In this document: positions 1 through 56,413 of the stretch, in pieces
How the letters are laid out: each line of letters opens with the position of its first letter
Position numbering within the stretch: position 1 is the first letter of the stretch
NCBI GenBank assembly: GCA_037043235.1
Contig: JAWRVZ010000056.1
Span: 2,439,001-2,503,000 of the forward strand
DNA: 64,000 nucleotides
Direction: 5' to 3'
Source: Rhodeus uyekii
Lineage: Eukaryota; Chordata; Actinopteri; Cypriniformes; Acheilognathidae
The notes under the pieces: generated by a model
What the model was told of the DNA's origin: nothing
The model's database searches: none
Seen by the model: only the letters and a program-made list of their open reading frames with translations
Translations under genes and position numbers: made by a program

Positions 1-540
1 TATGTATTCCCGCACAGTTGTTTAGAATGACCCCCCCTTAATCCAATCTAACGGTCAAACCATTTTCATATTCTGATGAGATTCATTATTCCTCTTTACC
101 TGTGTCCATCTTTCAACAGTTTCCCACCCATCAAGCATGGCACAGTCTTCTTGTCGATGCTATTGTAGTCTTCCTTGTTGTTCAATAAATACATAAAAAA
201 ACTTTTGTGGCAGTAAATTAATTTTATAACCTTAATGTCCTTATGGTAATGCTCCATATTGGAATGTTTATAATGTGTTTGATCTGCACAATTTATGTTT
301 GCAGTGTTTACACCGAACCCAAATATATTCAGTGACTGTATATTGTGTTCAATAAACATCATACATTTGTGATAAGCTGTTGCCCTCAATATTTTAATGT
401 TTAAAATTGCATTTCCTGTTTCCTGTTGTCAAAATTCTACAAAAAAGGACAACGTCAAAGAAGTTTGTTTGAAACCTTTGCCAATTTATTAATAAAACAA
501 CTCGCATGTACAGAAGGATTCACAGCCTTTGCCATGACAC
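1..540. other. Left-edge non-coding DNA
   Basis: No gene is recognised. On the minus strand a 97-codon open frame (389-96) runs into a GT-AG-like donor context (GGACACAG followed by GTAAAG, near 99-113), so a non-coding or partial exon is conceivable, but its translation resembles no family I know. TTTATT at 485-490 reads AATAAA on the minus strand and would serve the candidate small gene next to it. Confidence 0.3.
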
Positions 541-825
541 TCAGTTGGATCCTGAAAATCCACTCTTACTGCCATTTGCATTGTACAGTGTACATTTCAC
601 AACTGTTTGGGCACGATTCTTGGACTTCTTTGGTACCGGTTTGTATCCTTTATCAAGTTTAGAACGTGTTGTAAGCGAAAATGTGTCTGAAAGTCGCTGT
701 ACATCATAAACGCATGTAAGGCAGATGTAGAAAGGGACTGTGTAAACTTAATCGCGTTCACTATGACGGCCGGCGGAAGTAAAGATACCCTGCTTTGAGT
801 TAAAACGGAAGTTGCGTGACGTCAT
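541..825 (-). CDS. Speculative two-exon small protein gene
   Basis: I do not recognise this protein. Seen: an ATG at 825-823 opens 12 codons ending at a GT donor (788-787). A CTTTCAG acceptor (AG at 688-687) joins in phase to a 146-base exon, 686-541, ending in TGA. The product would be 60 residues and basic, with the segment KGYKPVPKKSKNR near its middle. The minus-strand AATAAA at 490-485 lies about 50 bases after the stop. A CCAAT box (844-840), a CRE-like TGACGTCA and two CGGAAG motifs surround the start. The intron would be only 102 bases. Inference: promoter, donor, acceptor, phase and poly(A) signal line up, which is suggestive, but chance is not excluded. It could also be the last exon of a longer gene with other upstream exons. 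Confidence 0.25.
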
Positions 826-845
826 TGTGAAAAGGGTCTATTGGA
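765..845 (-). promoter_or_regulatory. Promoter-like CCAAT/CRE/ETS cluster
   Basis: Within 80 bases there are two CGGAAGT/CGGAAGTT ETS-type motifs (775-780 and 806-812), a perfect CRE core TGACGTCA (818-825) and ATTGG (840-844, CCAAT on the minus strand). The surroundings are locally CpG-richer than the flanks. The spacing fits a small housekeeping promoter firing leftwards, but ETS/CRE promoters can be bidirectional. Confidence 0.35.
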
Positions 846-975
846 CGAGAACAGAGTGCCAGAGAAAAACACATTCATCCTTTGCTAACATTCAGCTTTG
901 ATTGCTCGTGTGGTTCTTTTAATAGTCAGTTTCGCTTTACAATAAAAACGTCATATGATTTTAAAACTTTGAATT

Positions 976-979
976 AAAA
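976..979 (-). terminator. Pol III T-run after tRNA-Thr
   Basis: Four T on the minus strand, seven bases past the 3' end of the tRNA, fit a minimal RNA polymerase III terminator. Confidence 0.5.
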
Positions 980-985
980 GGAGGA

Positions 986-1058
986 AGGCCCCAGCGAGGA
1001 TCGAACTCGCGACCCCTGGTTTACAAGACCAGTGCTCTAACCACTGAGCTATGGAGCC
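986..1058 (-). tRNA. tRNA-Thr (anticodon UGU)
   Basis: Read on the minus strand this is a 73-base intronless cytosolic tRNA. The acceptor stem GGCTCCA pairs with TGGGGCC (one G-T pair). The D-loop region TAGCTCAGTGGTTAGAGCA is an A box, and GGTCGCGAGTTCGATCC contains the T-loop and B box. The anticodon TGT lies at 1025-1023 in the loop CTTGTAA, and the discriminator base is T at 986. It decodes ACA threonine codons. The sequence looks like the standard vertebrate tRNA-Thr-TGT with no visible stem damage, so it is probably functional. It stands alone, about 1.3 kb past the end of HHIPL1. Confidence 0.95.
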
Positions 1059-2395
1059 AGACAGGTGTTACTCCACTGGCAAACTACTCATATATGGTAA
1101 CCATACTACGGTAACGCGTAATCTTTGAATATAGTTTCTATGTATTTGATTACACGTCTATATATCTCGTGTCTAGCTACAAATGTTTAGCAACCGAATT
1201 CTAGAAGTTGTGTAAAATGACTTATTTGCTACTGCTAAAATATCTAGCCAACAGCTAAGCATACTTTACGGAAAAAGTTATTGTTTACAGAAAATATTAA
1301 TCAGCTGTATTTGTATGTAAAATGTAAAAAAAAAAAAAAACCGTAAAGTTGCTCTTGTCGTGTTTCCTATTCACGATATAGCTAAAGTGTAAAGTTGTGA
1401 AGTGATGGATGGTAATACTATTGTAATCACCAGATGGATGGTATTTAATATTTACATCTTAAGTTGTATGTGCTACATGCTGATTTTGTTTCTCATGTTT
1501 TGTGTTGGTTTAAAATAATCACAAACATTTTATCATTCCAAATTTATTTATGTGAACGAATGGCGCTAAATGAACTGTTACAAAAGTTATGTAATGTAAT
1601 TTATGGGACAACAAAACTTAATTTATTGATTCAGACAAAGTAAAACATAACGAAACAGATAACTAATTATTCAGTGGAGTATTTAAAAATGCCCTTCTGT
1701 TGTGAACGTAATCGACTATGTATAGTTCAGCAACGCTCTACAGTAATAATAAGACAAAATATTTCGTTATGATTTAAACTAAACTCAAATATCAGCCACT
1801 TTGGTGCATTTCTCAGATCACAGAAACTTCTCAAGACTATTGCTCAACCTCCACATCATCCAGTCACTGGTGCACCTCATAAAGCAATTAATCATTATTT
1901 TAAACAAATTAACAATGCTTTGGTACATTAGTCCCACTGATTTTGTACAATTGTCTGATGTTATCAATTGCTTATATCATATTGATCATAATATATTATA
2001 GGCCTATTATAGTTCTCTGAAACATATCCACAAAAACATCTAGGCATCAGTTCATTGCATAAGTCAGTGAAGACAAAATGGTTGAAATAATCTGTCAAGC
2101 ATATTTTCTACACATTTCTTTTAAACTTCTTTTTTATTTTGCAAATGTGTGTCTTCAATTTGATTAATTACGCTGGTGAATCTTGAAATTTCACTAATGA
2201 AGATAAATGTAAAAGCATTAGATCAACCAATGTTCAACATGTTCTGTAAAATAGCTCAGAGGTGCATCCGATGAACATTCAATTTAGCAAGCATATATAG
2301 GCAGAATACAACAGTGTTACAATTTCTGACAATGAAAGGACAACAAAGATACAAACAGGGTCAACGGCCGGGTAATAGAAAATAGGAGGTATGTA
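1059..2395. other. Intergenic DNA and HHIPL1 3' UTR
   Basis: AT-rich with no coding signal. The right end is the HHIPL1 3' UTR. A plausible minus-strand AATAAA lies at 2138-2133, which would give a UTR of about 280 bases; others further left (for example near 1545) are possible. Confidence 0.5.
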
Positions 2396-10747
<8,352 letters not shown>

Positions 10748-11490
10748 AGCTCTCAAATCCTGCTGCTCAACTTCAGATACATGGAAGTAAAAGTTATGCA
10801 ATGGCGAGGATACGCGACGTGTGTCCTCATTGACTTATGTAGTCGTGCACTTTGCCCTGAATTTAATCATCAACTTGTTCCCAAACAAAATCACGTCTTA
10901 TTTACAGTGTGGCGAATCGAAGATCTCTATCGTAACCCATCTCCTTGTTTGACTTACTTACAAGCTCAACATTTGTGAAACACACACACGTCCAAACATA
11001 AATTCTCCGATTGTAATTCTTGTTTACCAGTAACGTTATACTGCAGTTCTCCATAGAAAACGATGAGCTAGCGTTCACAACTTTAGAAGTGGGAAGTAGG
11101 ACGTTTCCGAGAGCCATTGAAGTGTGGAGACCACAGTGTGGAAACATGCTTATGTTTGATTGGAGTAAAGTTGTACGTGTTTATGTTTTCGTTCTCTGTT
11201 TTGTATTGAAATAAGTGCATATCTATAACATTTAGCAAAAGTGTTCATAACGTTTTTTTTATTAAGTCAGATTATCACGTTTGAAAGCACAGGCTTTGAA
11301 TGTATGGAAACTAAACAATCTGTTCTTGCTGTTATGCAGATCACAGTTTACCAGTAATATTTCAAACTCTTGGATGTCATCACTCTGTACTGTTTATTTT
11401 ATCTCATGTTTTGTTGAAACTGGCTTTGCTTCCTTAATTTCACATCAAACATGTAGGCAGGGTAGGCAATTTCGGAGAGGCTATACCTTG
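10748..11490. other. HHIPL1 5' flank
   Basis: Holds the HHIPL1 5' UTR and presumably its promoter, transcribed leftwards. I see no TATA box or CpG island that fixes the start site. A long plus-strand frame here is only the shadow of exon 1. Confidence 0.4.
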
Positions 11491-11494
11491 TTAA

Positions 11495-11775
11495 CAATTT
11501 TTGGTTCCCAGAACGTTCTGGAAACGTTAGTTTCTGGTTCCCAGAACAAACATTTGAACTTTTCCTGTAGGTTAGCCCTGCAAGTTTCATTTATGTAAAT
11601 AGAACATTCTCTTTAGGTTAGAAGAACGTTCCTGGACCATTCTTTGTAGGTTACAAAAAATAACTACGGTAATAGAGCACGCTCCCAGCACGTTCTTATT
11701 TGGTTCCCCAAAAATAACCAAATGGGAATTAGTTTTGGAACGTTAGGGGAACGTTCTGTGTTTACTGGGTAGCAA
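11495..11775. repeat. GTTCCCAGAACGTT-type interspersed repeat
   Basis: Repeated imperfect units such as GGTTCCCAGAACGTTCTGG, GGTTCCCAGAACAAAC, AGAACGTTCCTGG and GGGGAACGTTCTGTG, each locally palindromic around AACGTT. This is a known style of fish interspersed repeat. A weaker copy lies at about 26.77-26.81 kb. Confidence 0.6.
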
Positions 11776-13610
11776 TAGCAAGCTAGCTTTGAAAAGCAAG
11801 AAAGGATCGATCTGTTGTAGCCTTCATTGCACTGGAAACGAAGGACGCATTTGAAGGATGCAGGACTCAACCATGGCTGTTGACATACCCTGCCAATGGC
11901 ATTTAGACAAAACGGGAAATAAACATCTCATGATTCTGCTCATTAGTTCATTAGTTGGCCTTTTTCAGAAATTTTTGCTATGAAAAGCACATTTAAACAG
12001 CCTAACGCCTTGTGCTAACCTATGTGACAAGCTGTCAGTCCAAACCACACTCGACCTGAGACATGACAGAATCAATCAAACATCACAGCCAATCAGAAGA
12101 GCGTGTGGACGGGCTCTCTCTCTCTTTATGAAATGTTATAAAGTTCATTATAATATTACATATTTACTATTATATGTGACCCCAGCAAGTATTCATATGG
12201 AAAACTATATTAAATCTATATACAAATACCAGGATTGCATGCTGTATACACAAATCGGATATAAAAACAACATGTGAAAATGAATTTTCTTGTTTATAAT
12301 CAGTTATTGTTACTTAAGGAATTTGGTGTTTGCGCATGACTTGTATTAATTGGAAACATTTCAGAAACAAAAATAGCAATCAAGTTGCTGCATACTGGCT
12401 AATGGCTTATTAATGTACAGCGTCAGACTTATAAGCTAGCTTTCCCATCTCTAAAGAATAGGGATAGGTGGCAATATTATGTGTTGAAGTCCACAGTTTA
12501 TTCATCACAAATGTTTTTTTTTAAAGGTTTTTGTTTTTAAGGTCTTCTGCAAACTCTTTGCAATCTCTGGTTCCGTTCCAGCCATTATATTATTTTAGGT
12601 AAGGTCGCACACAGCAGTTCTTATGTGATTCCAGTTTGTTAATTTGGCCTATTATCATATTGATTCCATGCCACATTTACAGATATGAGGGACGTTGAGT
12701 AATTTTAACCACTAGATGGCAATGTGTTCACACCACAACCCTAAGAAGATTCCTAGTTCAGTATCCAAGCATATTATTAATTGATATTTAAATGTCCTTG
12801 TTCATTCATTTACATTGCATGATGATTTAACATACGAATAGGCAATTTACCGATGTTGCTCTAGTCTGTAATATCCAACTGAATGTTTCTGCTATAATTT
12901 GCCATTGTTTAAATATAGGTCAGAAATTTTAGCACATTACAATTATTAACAAAATTAAGCCCCATCTGAATGCTCAAAGAAAGCTTGGTGGCTATTTTTG
13001 GAACCACATTCACATGAAGATTATGAACTGCTTTTGGGAACAGAATTTTACTGATTCCCTATTGGCTGAAATATGCCTACCACTCAATTGCGTGTGTTCA
13101 ACCTTATCATTTGTCATTCACTCATCTCAAGTGGTGTAATCAAGCACTTTGTAGTGGTATAAATGCCACTTCATTGTTGGTTTGATATACTTAATGTGTT
13201 GCTGACATTGCCACGCTGTGCATTTCTTTTAAGCTTTTTAATTTATTTATATTCTTATCTAGATGATGTAGGCTAGTGTTTCAATTAAGCATCATGATCC
13301 TGTGAAACCTGTGGGCAAGTGTCTTTTGTTCTAGTGGTAGAGCCATTATCTTACTTTAAAATACACAGGCAAATTTGGCTTAAAAACTGTAAAATGCTTT
13401 TACGTAGATTGGTGTACATTAGACATCTAAAACAGTAGACAGAGTCCTAGTGATTGGCTTTCATTGTATTTGCAGAGGGGCCTGGCAGCCTAAACTTGAG
13501 TTCTGATCTTTTGAATTAAATCAGGAATTATATTATGAAATACAATTCAGCATCCCTGCTGTATAATTTAGTGAGTACACTCCAAAATAAAATAATTAAA
13601 AATTAAGAAT
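11776..13610. other. Intergenic DNA between HHIPL1 and CCDC85C
   Basis: About 1.8 kb of AT-rich DNA with no coding potential or recognised repeat. It could hold enhancers, but nothing in the sequence alone identifies one. Confidence 0.4.
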
Positions 13611-13614
13611 TGTT

Positions 13615-13965
13615 TTCAAAATGTATTCATTTAATTTAATAGTAAAATTCCATCAAATCAAATTGAATAATCCTTACATATTATTCATATTTAGAATTAA
13701 GACGAGTGGAAAGAAAACAGTGCTTAACAAAACATTTAACATAAATCTTGAAGAAACAAGGGAATGGACCATTTAGTTTGTGTTTTGTATTCACAAATAA
13801 AATAAAATAAAAAACATGAAAATGTTTACATTTAAGTTTAAGATTTATAAAGCTCTATTTTTTTTACTCATTTAAAATTCTTATTTTGTAATATAAATAA
13901 TATGATTATTCAATTCAATTTGATGGAGTTTTACTATTAATTGAAATGCTTAAATCATGAATAAA
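13615..13965. repeat. Palindromic repeat (imperfect inverted arms)
   Basis: The left arm near 13621-13672 (AATAGTAAAATTCCATCAAA, then AATTGAATAATC) is the reverse complement of the right arm near 13905-13952 (GATTATTCAATTCAATTTGA, then TGGAGTTTTACTATT). The AT-rich spacer also has inverted matches. This is hairpin MITE architecture. Confidence 0.6.
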
Positions 13966-13989
13966 GTGTAGTTTCAGTTACTTACTATA

Positions 13990-14092
13990 ATTTTTTATTA
14001 ATGGTTATTCATTATTGCCAAGATTGTACCTAAGACGGAGTGAAACTATTCAACTTTCTTTCTTTCTTTCTTTTTCTTTCTTTCTTTCTTTT

Positions 14093-14144
<52 letters not shown>

Positions 14145-14460
14145 GTGTTCGTGTTCCCTTTCCATTCCATTCTTCCCTTTTCTATTCCGTTTTATACAGT
14201 AGTGTACAGTTTTTAAAAAAAATCTTATATATAAATATATACATTATAACCTATACATTCTAGTTCCTTATTATTGATAGTTATTAATTATGGCCAAGAT
14301 TCTGAATAAAACGATGTTTTCAACTCTTTCTTTCTTTGCAGTCTTTGCCTCTTATGTCCCCTTTCCATTCTCTCTATGTTTGTGTAGAGTAGCCCACAAT
14401 TTTTAGTCTTTTATAAAATACAGTTATATACAGTATAAATATATACATTATAACCCACGC
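13990..14460. repeat. Tandem duplication upstream of CCDC85C
   Basis: Two degenerate copies of one unit sit head to tail. Copy 1 begins near 13996 (GGTTATTCATTATTGCCAAG) and copy 2 near 14276 (ATAGTTATTAATTATGGCCA). Each continues with AAACTATTCAACTTTC / GTTTTCAACTCTTTC, a CTTT run, CCCTTTCCATTC, then an AT block ending TATACATTATAACC. The CTTT run is greatly expanded only in copy 1. Confidence 0.75.
14054..14144. repeat. (CTTT)n microsatellite
   Basis: About 90 bases of CTTT repeat with two TTTTT interruptions, about 430 bases before the CCDC85C promoter motifs. Confidence 0.97.
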
Positions 14461-14509
14461 ACGTTGTACGAAAAAATTGTGATATTTGAATACAGCTCAA
14501 AGCAGCGGG

Positions 14510-14600
14510 TCTCTCTGATTGGTCGAGCGCCCCCTATAGGCCACTGACCCCCACTGACGTCACTGAGCGCTGGTGTGTGTGAAGCGCAGCTACAGGCGTC
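14510..14600 (+). promoter_or_regulatory. CCDC85C: CCDC85C proximal promoter
   Basis: GATTGG (inverted CCAAT, 14517-14522), a GC-rich block, and a perfect CRE TGACGTCA (14555-14562) lie about 320 bases before the start codon. The interval to the ATG is CpG-richer than its surroundings and is the likely 5' UTR. Confidence 0.6.
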
Positions 14601-14840
14601 AGGCGCAGTTTCTCTCCATTCACGACACGCTCATCACCAGACGAGATTCCAGCTCAATCAACTATGATATAACGACAGGAACTGATTTAAAACACGGCTT
14701 AGTTTTACTCATCTCTGTGTCAGTTACGTTAGTTTTTTTTCTCGCGCTCGTTACGCGAGTCCTGCTTTCATCCCTCCAATAACTGGATTCGTTGTAATTA
14801 TGAGTTTTAATATCGCGAAGGAATGAATAGGAAATCGTGA

Positions 14841-51947
<37,107 letters not shown>

Positions 51948-52349
51948 CTCCCACGTCAACGACCGGCAGGGCCTTGAACAAACAAACAAATCTGTGAATA
52001 TGACGAGAAGCAGACAGATCTGGGCAACTTGGGGAAACGACACAAAGAACTTGGCTTCTACTGCCAGCTTCTCTCATGGCATTCAGTTGAGACATTTCAA
52101 ACCTATTACCTACAGCGGCAGGTGGTAGTTTAATATATAATGGACTCACAATTGGCACAAGCTAAACCACAGCTCTGTGTATCTGCATACCGTACAAGTA
52201 TTCATACAAGGCAGCTTAATGGTTTCATTTATGGATATGGAATGAAAGCACACAGCTCTTACACCATGCAGACGCTCCACCTCCACTCCTAAAATATCAC
52301 TTCATAATATTCTGTTATCCAAGGATTTAGTATTTATTTTATTTTTGTA

Positions 52350-53137
52350 GACCATCATTCAAAAGTTTGGGGTTGGGATCTTTTAAGGTTTTTTAAAAGT
52401 CCCTTCTGCTCACCAAGGCTGTATTTGTTTGATCAAAAATACAGTAAAAACACTAATATTGTGAAATATTATTACAATTTTAAATGACTGTTTGCTATCC
52501 TAATATATTTTAAAGTGTAATTTATTTCTAGGATGGCAAATCTGAATTTTTAGCATGATTACTCCAGTCTTCAGTGTCACACAATCCTTCAGAAATCATT
52601 CTAATATGCTGATTTGTTCAAGAAACATTGCTTATTATTATCAATGTTGAAAAAAGCCATGCTGATTCATATTTTTGTGGAGACAGTGATAGTTTTTCTT
52701 TTTTTCAAGAACAGAATTGCTTTGAAATAGAAATCTTTACAATAAGGTTTCATTTGTTAACATTAGTTAATGTATTAACTACAAAAGCTAGTCATGAGCA
52801 ATACATTTGTTAGAGTAATTATTAATCTTTGTTAATGTAAGTAAATAAAAATACAATTGTTCAATATTTGTTCATGTTAGTTTACAGTGCATTAACTAAT
52901 GTTAACAAAATCAACTTTTGATTTCAATAATGTACTATTAGATCATGTTAACTAATGCAGTTAACTGACGTTGTTAACTAATAAAACCTTATTGAAAAGT
53001 ATTACTGAAATCTTTTATAACATTTAGCCAAATGTCTTTAATGCCACTTTTGATCAATTGAATGCCCTGCCGAATGAAAATATGAATTTCTTTAAAAAAC
53101 TAAATCTTTATTGAGCCCAAACTTTTGAATGGATGTA
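52350..53137. mobile_element. CAAAAGTTTGGGG MITE, full-length host copy
   Basis: The left end CATTCAAAAGTTTGGGG and the right end CCCAAACTTTTGAATGG are inverted. All family blocks are present (CTCACCAAGGCTGTATTTGT, CACACAATCCTTCAGAAATC, TTATCAATGTTGAAAAAAGC). It is interrupted by a second element at about 52740-53006. Confidence 0.85.
52738..53006. mobile_element. Second MITE nested in the first
   Basis: The ends ACAATAAGGTTT and AAACCTTATTGAAA are inverted. The interior is repeated TTAACTAATG / CATTAGTTAA motifs. The 8-base sequence GAAATCTT occurs just outside both ends (52730-52737 and 53007-53014), a target duplication that fits a hAT-type element. Confidence 0.75.
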
Positions 53138-55258
53138 TATATTTTAATTTAAGCCCCTTACATCACATCAGAATATGACAGACTATTACCATTACAAATA
53201 AACTTTAACCAATAATCATGTTACTTAGAAAGTACCAGTTTCATTTACTCCACGATGCCAGTTTTTACTCATTTACTGCTGACAGTTGTTTTTTGGAACC
53301 TGTTCATGCAGTGGAAAAAATAAAATACAAAACTTGTATTATTTGTTTTTTCAGGCATGAATACATATAACACCTTTACTCAGGTTCCCAGACATAAATA
53401 AAATAACTAAACGAAATAACAGTAAAATATTCTTTATATTTATAAATTCTAGTCTGGAAATATTCAGAAGATAAATGCTGCCGGCTCATGAGTATACACT
53501 TAAATTAAAGTATTTTTCCCAATATAAATGCCAGCTCAACTTTCAAAGTATGTTATGTACTTTAAGTTCCAAACGGACAATCGTGATTAATTGAAGCTGC
53601 TTTTTATGCCTTTATTTCTGTCTTTGTGGTCTATCAAATGCAAGCAGATCAAAAATATCCAAATTCAATATCATTATTTTATAATGTGTCCCAGTGTAGT
53701 GCTTTTAATTGCACATGAGACCTAATGGCTTTATTGTGTCATCATTCAAATTACTGTTAAATCTCTTTTAGGCCTACAGATTGAGTCCTATTTAAAAATA
53801 ACTGGAAGCTAATTTCAGGTTCTAGATACTGAATAGGTGCAATATAGAAACTCTGTGTGGATGAATGGAAGTATGGAGGTATTGTGGGTTTTCAGTTCAG
53901 CCTGGAATAGCATAAGTGTGCGGTATGAAGTTTCATCATTACACTATTTCTAAAAGCATTTATTATGTGATGAAACTTTAGCACACACAGTTTTAATGGC
54001 GTAATCTGCGAATGGAGCATGTAAAGTACCTCAGCCACTCATTTTCACACACACATTTTCCATTATTCCTTTCACCAAGCTTATTGCTTCTGCGTATACT
54101 AAATGAAGTCAGACCACACAGTATGTGCTGAAAAAACTGGATAAATTTAGCATTATTAATAATGAGCTTCTTTGCTGATTTTTGTGTAAAACATCTAATT
54201 CTGCTCCATAGGCCTAGTTCATGAGACCTTGAGGCAACATATTTTTACGTGTGCGTACGTGATATAGAGCAAGGTCTCAATGAGAGCGCAGGAAATGAAG
54301 TGTATTTTGAGTTTTGTGTGTTCATTATCTGTGTATACAAGAACTGCCTCAAAAGATGCTTGCTGCATTCACACAAAAGCTCTTTTTTGAAAACCAGTGA
54401 CCCGATAAGCCATAATTTTGTATTGTTTGTTTCGATCAAAGCTATTTTGAGCATTGCTGAAATCCCTCAGCCGATCTAATTATTTTTCTATTGAAGTTGT
54501 GTGGAATTTCATTGAAACTGTATATTTATGTGAGCACTTTTACAGTGCTAGAATGAAATCACATTCGTATTGGATGGTTTTGTTCACACTGGATGCAGCA
54601 GGTGGCTTTTGGCAGCGTGTTACTTTTTCTCTTTTTGTCTAATGTTCATGAAAACAAAATGTGCAGCAAACATTTGAATAAGTAAAGAAAATAATTGCAT
54701 ATTTATCTGAAAAGGATACGTCGTGAATTTGGCTCAGTAAAATGGCGTGTACTGTTAACGACACAGTACATATTGTCTCAGTTTTGCTGTAATGTGTTTC
54801 ATGTGAACACAATGCCTAAATAATTTGTGTTGAAGTACACATATTCATTCAAACTATTTCTGAAATCCAATTAAAAGTGTCCTTTATAAGCAGATCTAGT
54901 CTACACAACTACTGACTTTTTTGTATTTAAGTTTAAAGCACAAAAGAATCTGAAATGCTGATATTTTCCTATTTTCTTTTCAAATGCACTGCTTCTTTTG
55001 TGGTTGAGGATTTGATGTTTGAATCTTTCATGAAATGTTCGCAATGTTCTCTGTAGCTCATCTGTATGAAACACACATGAAGTTGTATTCTAGTACATAC
55101 AATTCAGCGCAATGTAAATAACTTCTATTACTTTAGAATACCTGTAACTAGCATGCGTTTATATATTTTTAATAAGCTGTATGTAGCTGAGAATGGACCA
55201 GTATTTTAGCTAATAAAAAATTTGAAATGCATTGCAAATAACCCTCTTGTAGATTTGA

Positions 55259-55264
55259 AATAAA
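55259..55264 (+). promoter_or_regulatory. CCDC85C: CCDC85C poly(A) signal
   Basis: AATAAA with a downstream T/GT-rich stretch; the best candidate end of the CCDC85C transcript. Confidence 0.55.
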
Positions 55265-55289
55265 GAATCCTTCTCTTTGTAGAATGTCT

Positions 55290-56250
55290 CTCCTGTTTGT
55301 ATTGGATTAAATGAACAGCAGAAAAAAAGGCAAAGTCTGTCATCTACTGGAGATTTACTGCAATTGCTTGGACGCTGCTAATGTTAAAAGACTGTGTGAC
55401 TGAATTTTTGTCTTTTTCAAAAATGTATGAGAGAAAAAAAGTCCTTAGCATTCAGAATGTTATTTGCTTTTTTTTTTTTACGTCAAAACAAATATGACAT
55501 ATTCTTTGTTCATTCTAATTGAGCTTCCAAATTCTGTTAATAAAATGTATGAACTTATGCGTGAATATAGTTTAACCTTGAACCCTAAATGTTTGTTTGT
55601 TTTCTGAGAAATATAACCTAAATTGTCTTTGGTGTAGGCCTACTGTAATTTAAACAGGGTTAAGGAATAATCAGTTGAGAAATGAAATATATAAAATGAT
55701 AAAAGTAATAATGAAAAAAGAGAATAAATTATATGATACATTGTAAAGTAAAAGGTGGTAGAACAACTAAATTAAAATAAATTGATTTAAAGTCATTTTA
55801 ATTGGAAACACATTATGAGTTTACTTTATTATAAATGGTAGTTTTTGTTTTAAAAGAAATGTTAATTAATGTTACATTTACATCCGTAAATCACAATCAG
55901 TATATACTGTAGTTGTGTTACGCTTTATATGCTGTGATTGATGCTTTTCTCCGCGAATCATGTTGTTCAAACTTTATCCTTTTATGGTCACTTTATGATC
56001 CCAAAGTAAACTTCCAATCACAAGACACACAAGCCTTTTCTGTTTGCGCAGTCAACCCAACCTGATAAATCTGACCAAACAGATCGACTCCTCTCACGAC
56101 CAGTGAAATCCCTACAAACCAGCACCGCCTTAGCGCAAACCAATAGAATACGTACAGTTTCAACAAGTGAAATATTTAATTCGTTATAACCAATCATCTC
56201 GCACGTACGCACTTGCGTATGAAACATTAGCAAATTAAAGGACGATTCTG
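55290..56250. other. Spacer between CCDC85C and SETD3
   Basis: About 1 kb, AT-rich on the left and CpG-richer on the right. No exon of CCNK, the gene found here in mammals, is visible on either strand. Confidence 0.6.
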
Positions 56251-56254
56251 GAAT

Positions 56255-56345
56255 CTTCAGGGCGGGGATACATTTTTCAACGAGCCAATCCGCTGTTTAG
56301 AATTATCATCAGGGCGTGGCTTTGACTCAGAAGACGTTAGGTTTT
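56255..56345 (+). promoter_or_regulatory. SETD3: SETD3 promoter
   Basis: GGGCGGGG (56260-56267), CCAAT (56285-56289) and AGGGCGTGGC (56311-56320) within 65 bases, just before the inferred first exon. GC box plus CCAAT without TATA suits a broadly expressed gene. Confidence 0.55.
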
Positions 56346-56413
56346 ACCAGTAAACCGAGCTGAAGAGGATTGAATTCCAGGTTGACAGGAGGATCCCTGC
56401 AGTCAATTGGAAG
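56346..56413 (+). other. SETD3: SETD3 non-coding exon 1 (inferred)
   Basis: The 5' UTR exon is inferred from the promoter on its left and a good donor, TTGGAAG then GTAGTT, at its right end. The left boundary is a guess. Confidence 0.4.

Larger units (their letters stand above)
51948..55285 (+). other. CCDC85C: CCDC85C 3' UTR
   Basis: Runs from the stop to a poly(A) signal AATAAA at 55259-55264 followed by a T/GT-rich stretch (TTCTCTTTGTAG, CTCCTGTTTGTATTGG). A second AATAAA at 55539-55544 is a possible distal site. Contains a nested transposon at 52.35-53.14 kb. The length (about 3.3 kb) is inferred from the signal, not from transcripts. Confidence 0.6.

Noticed and set aside
14015..14263. 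Open frame rich in FLSFFLS repeats on the plus strand
   Set aside because: It is a translation of the CTTT microsatellite, not a gene.
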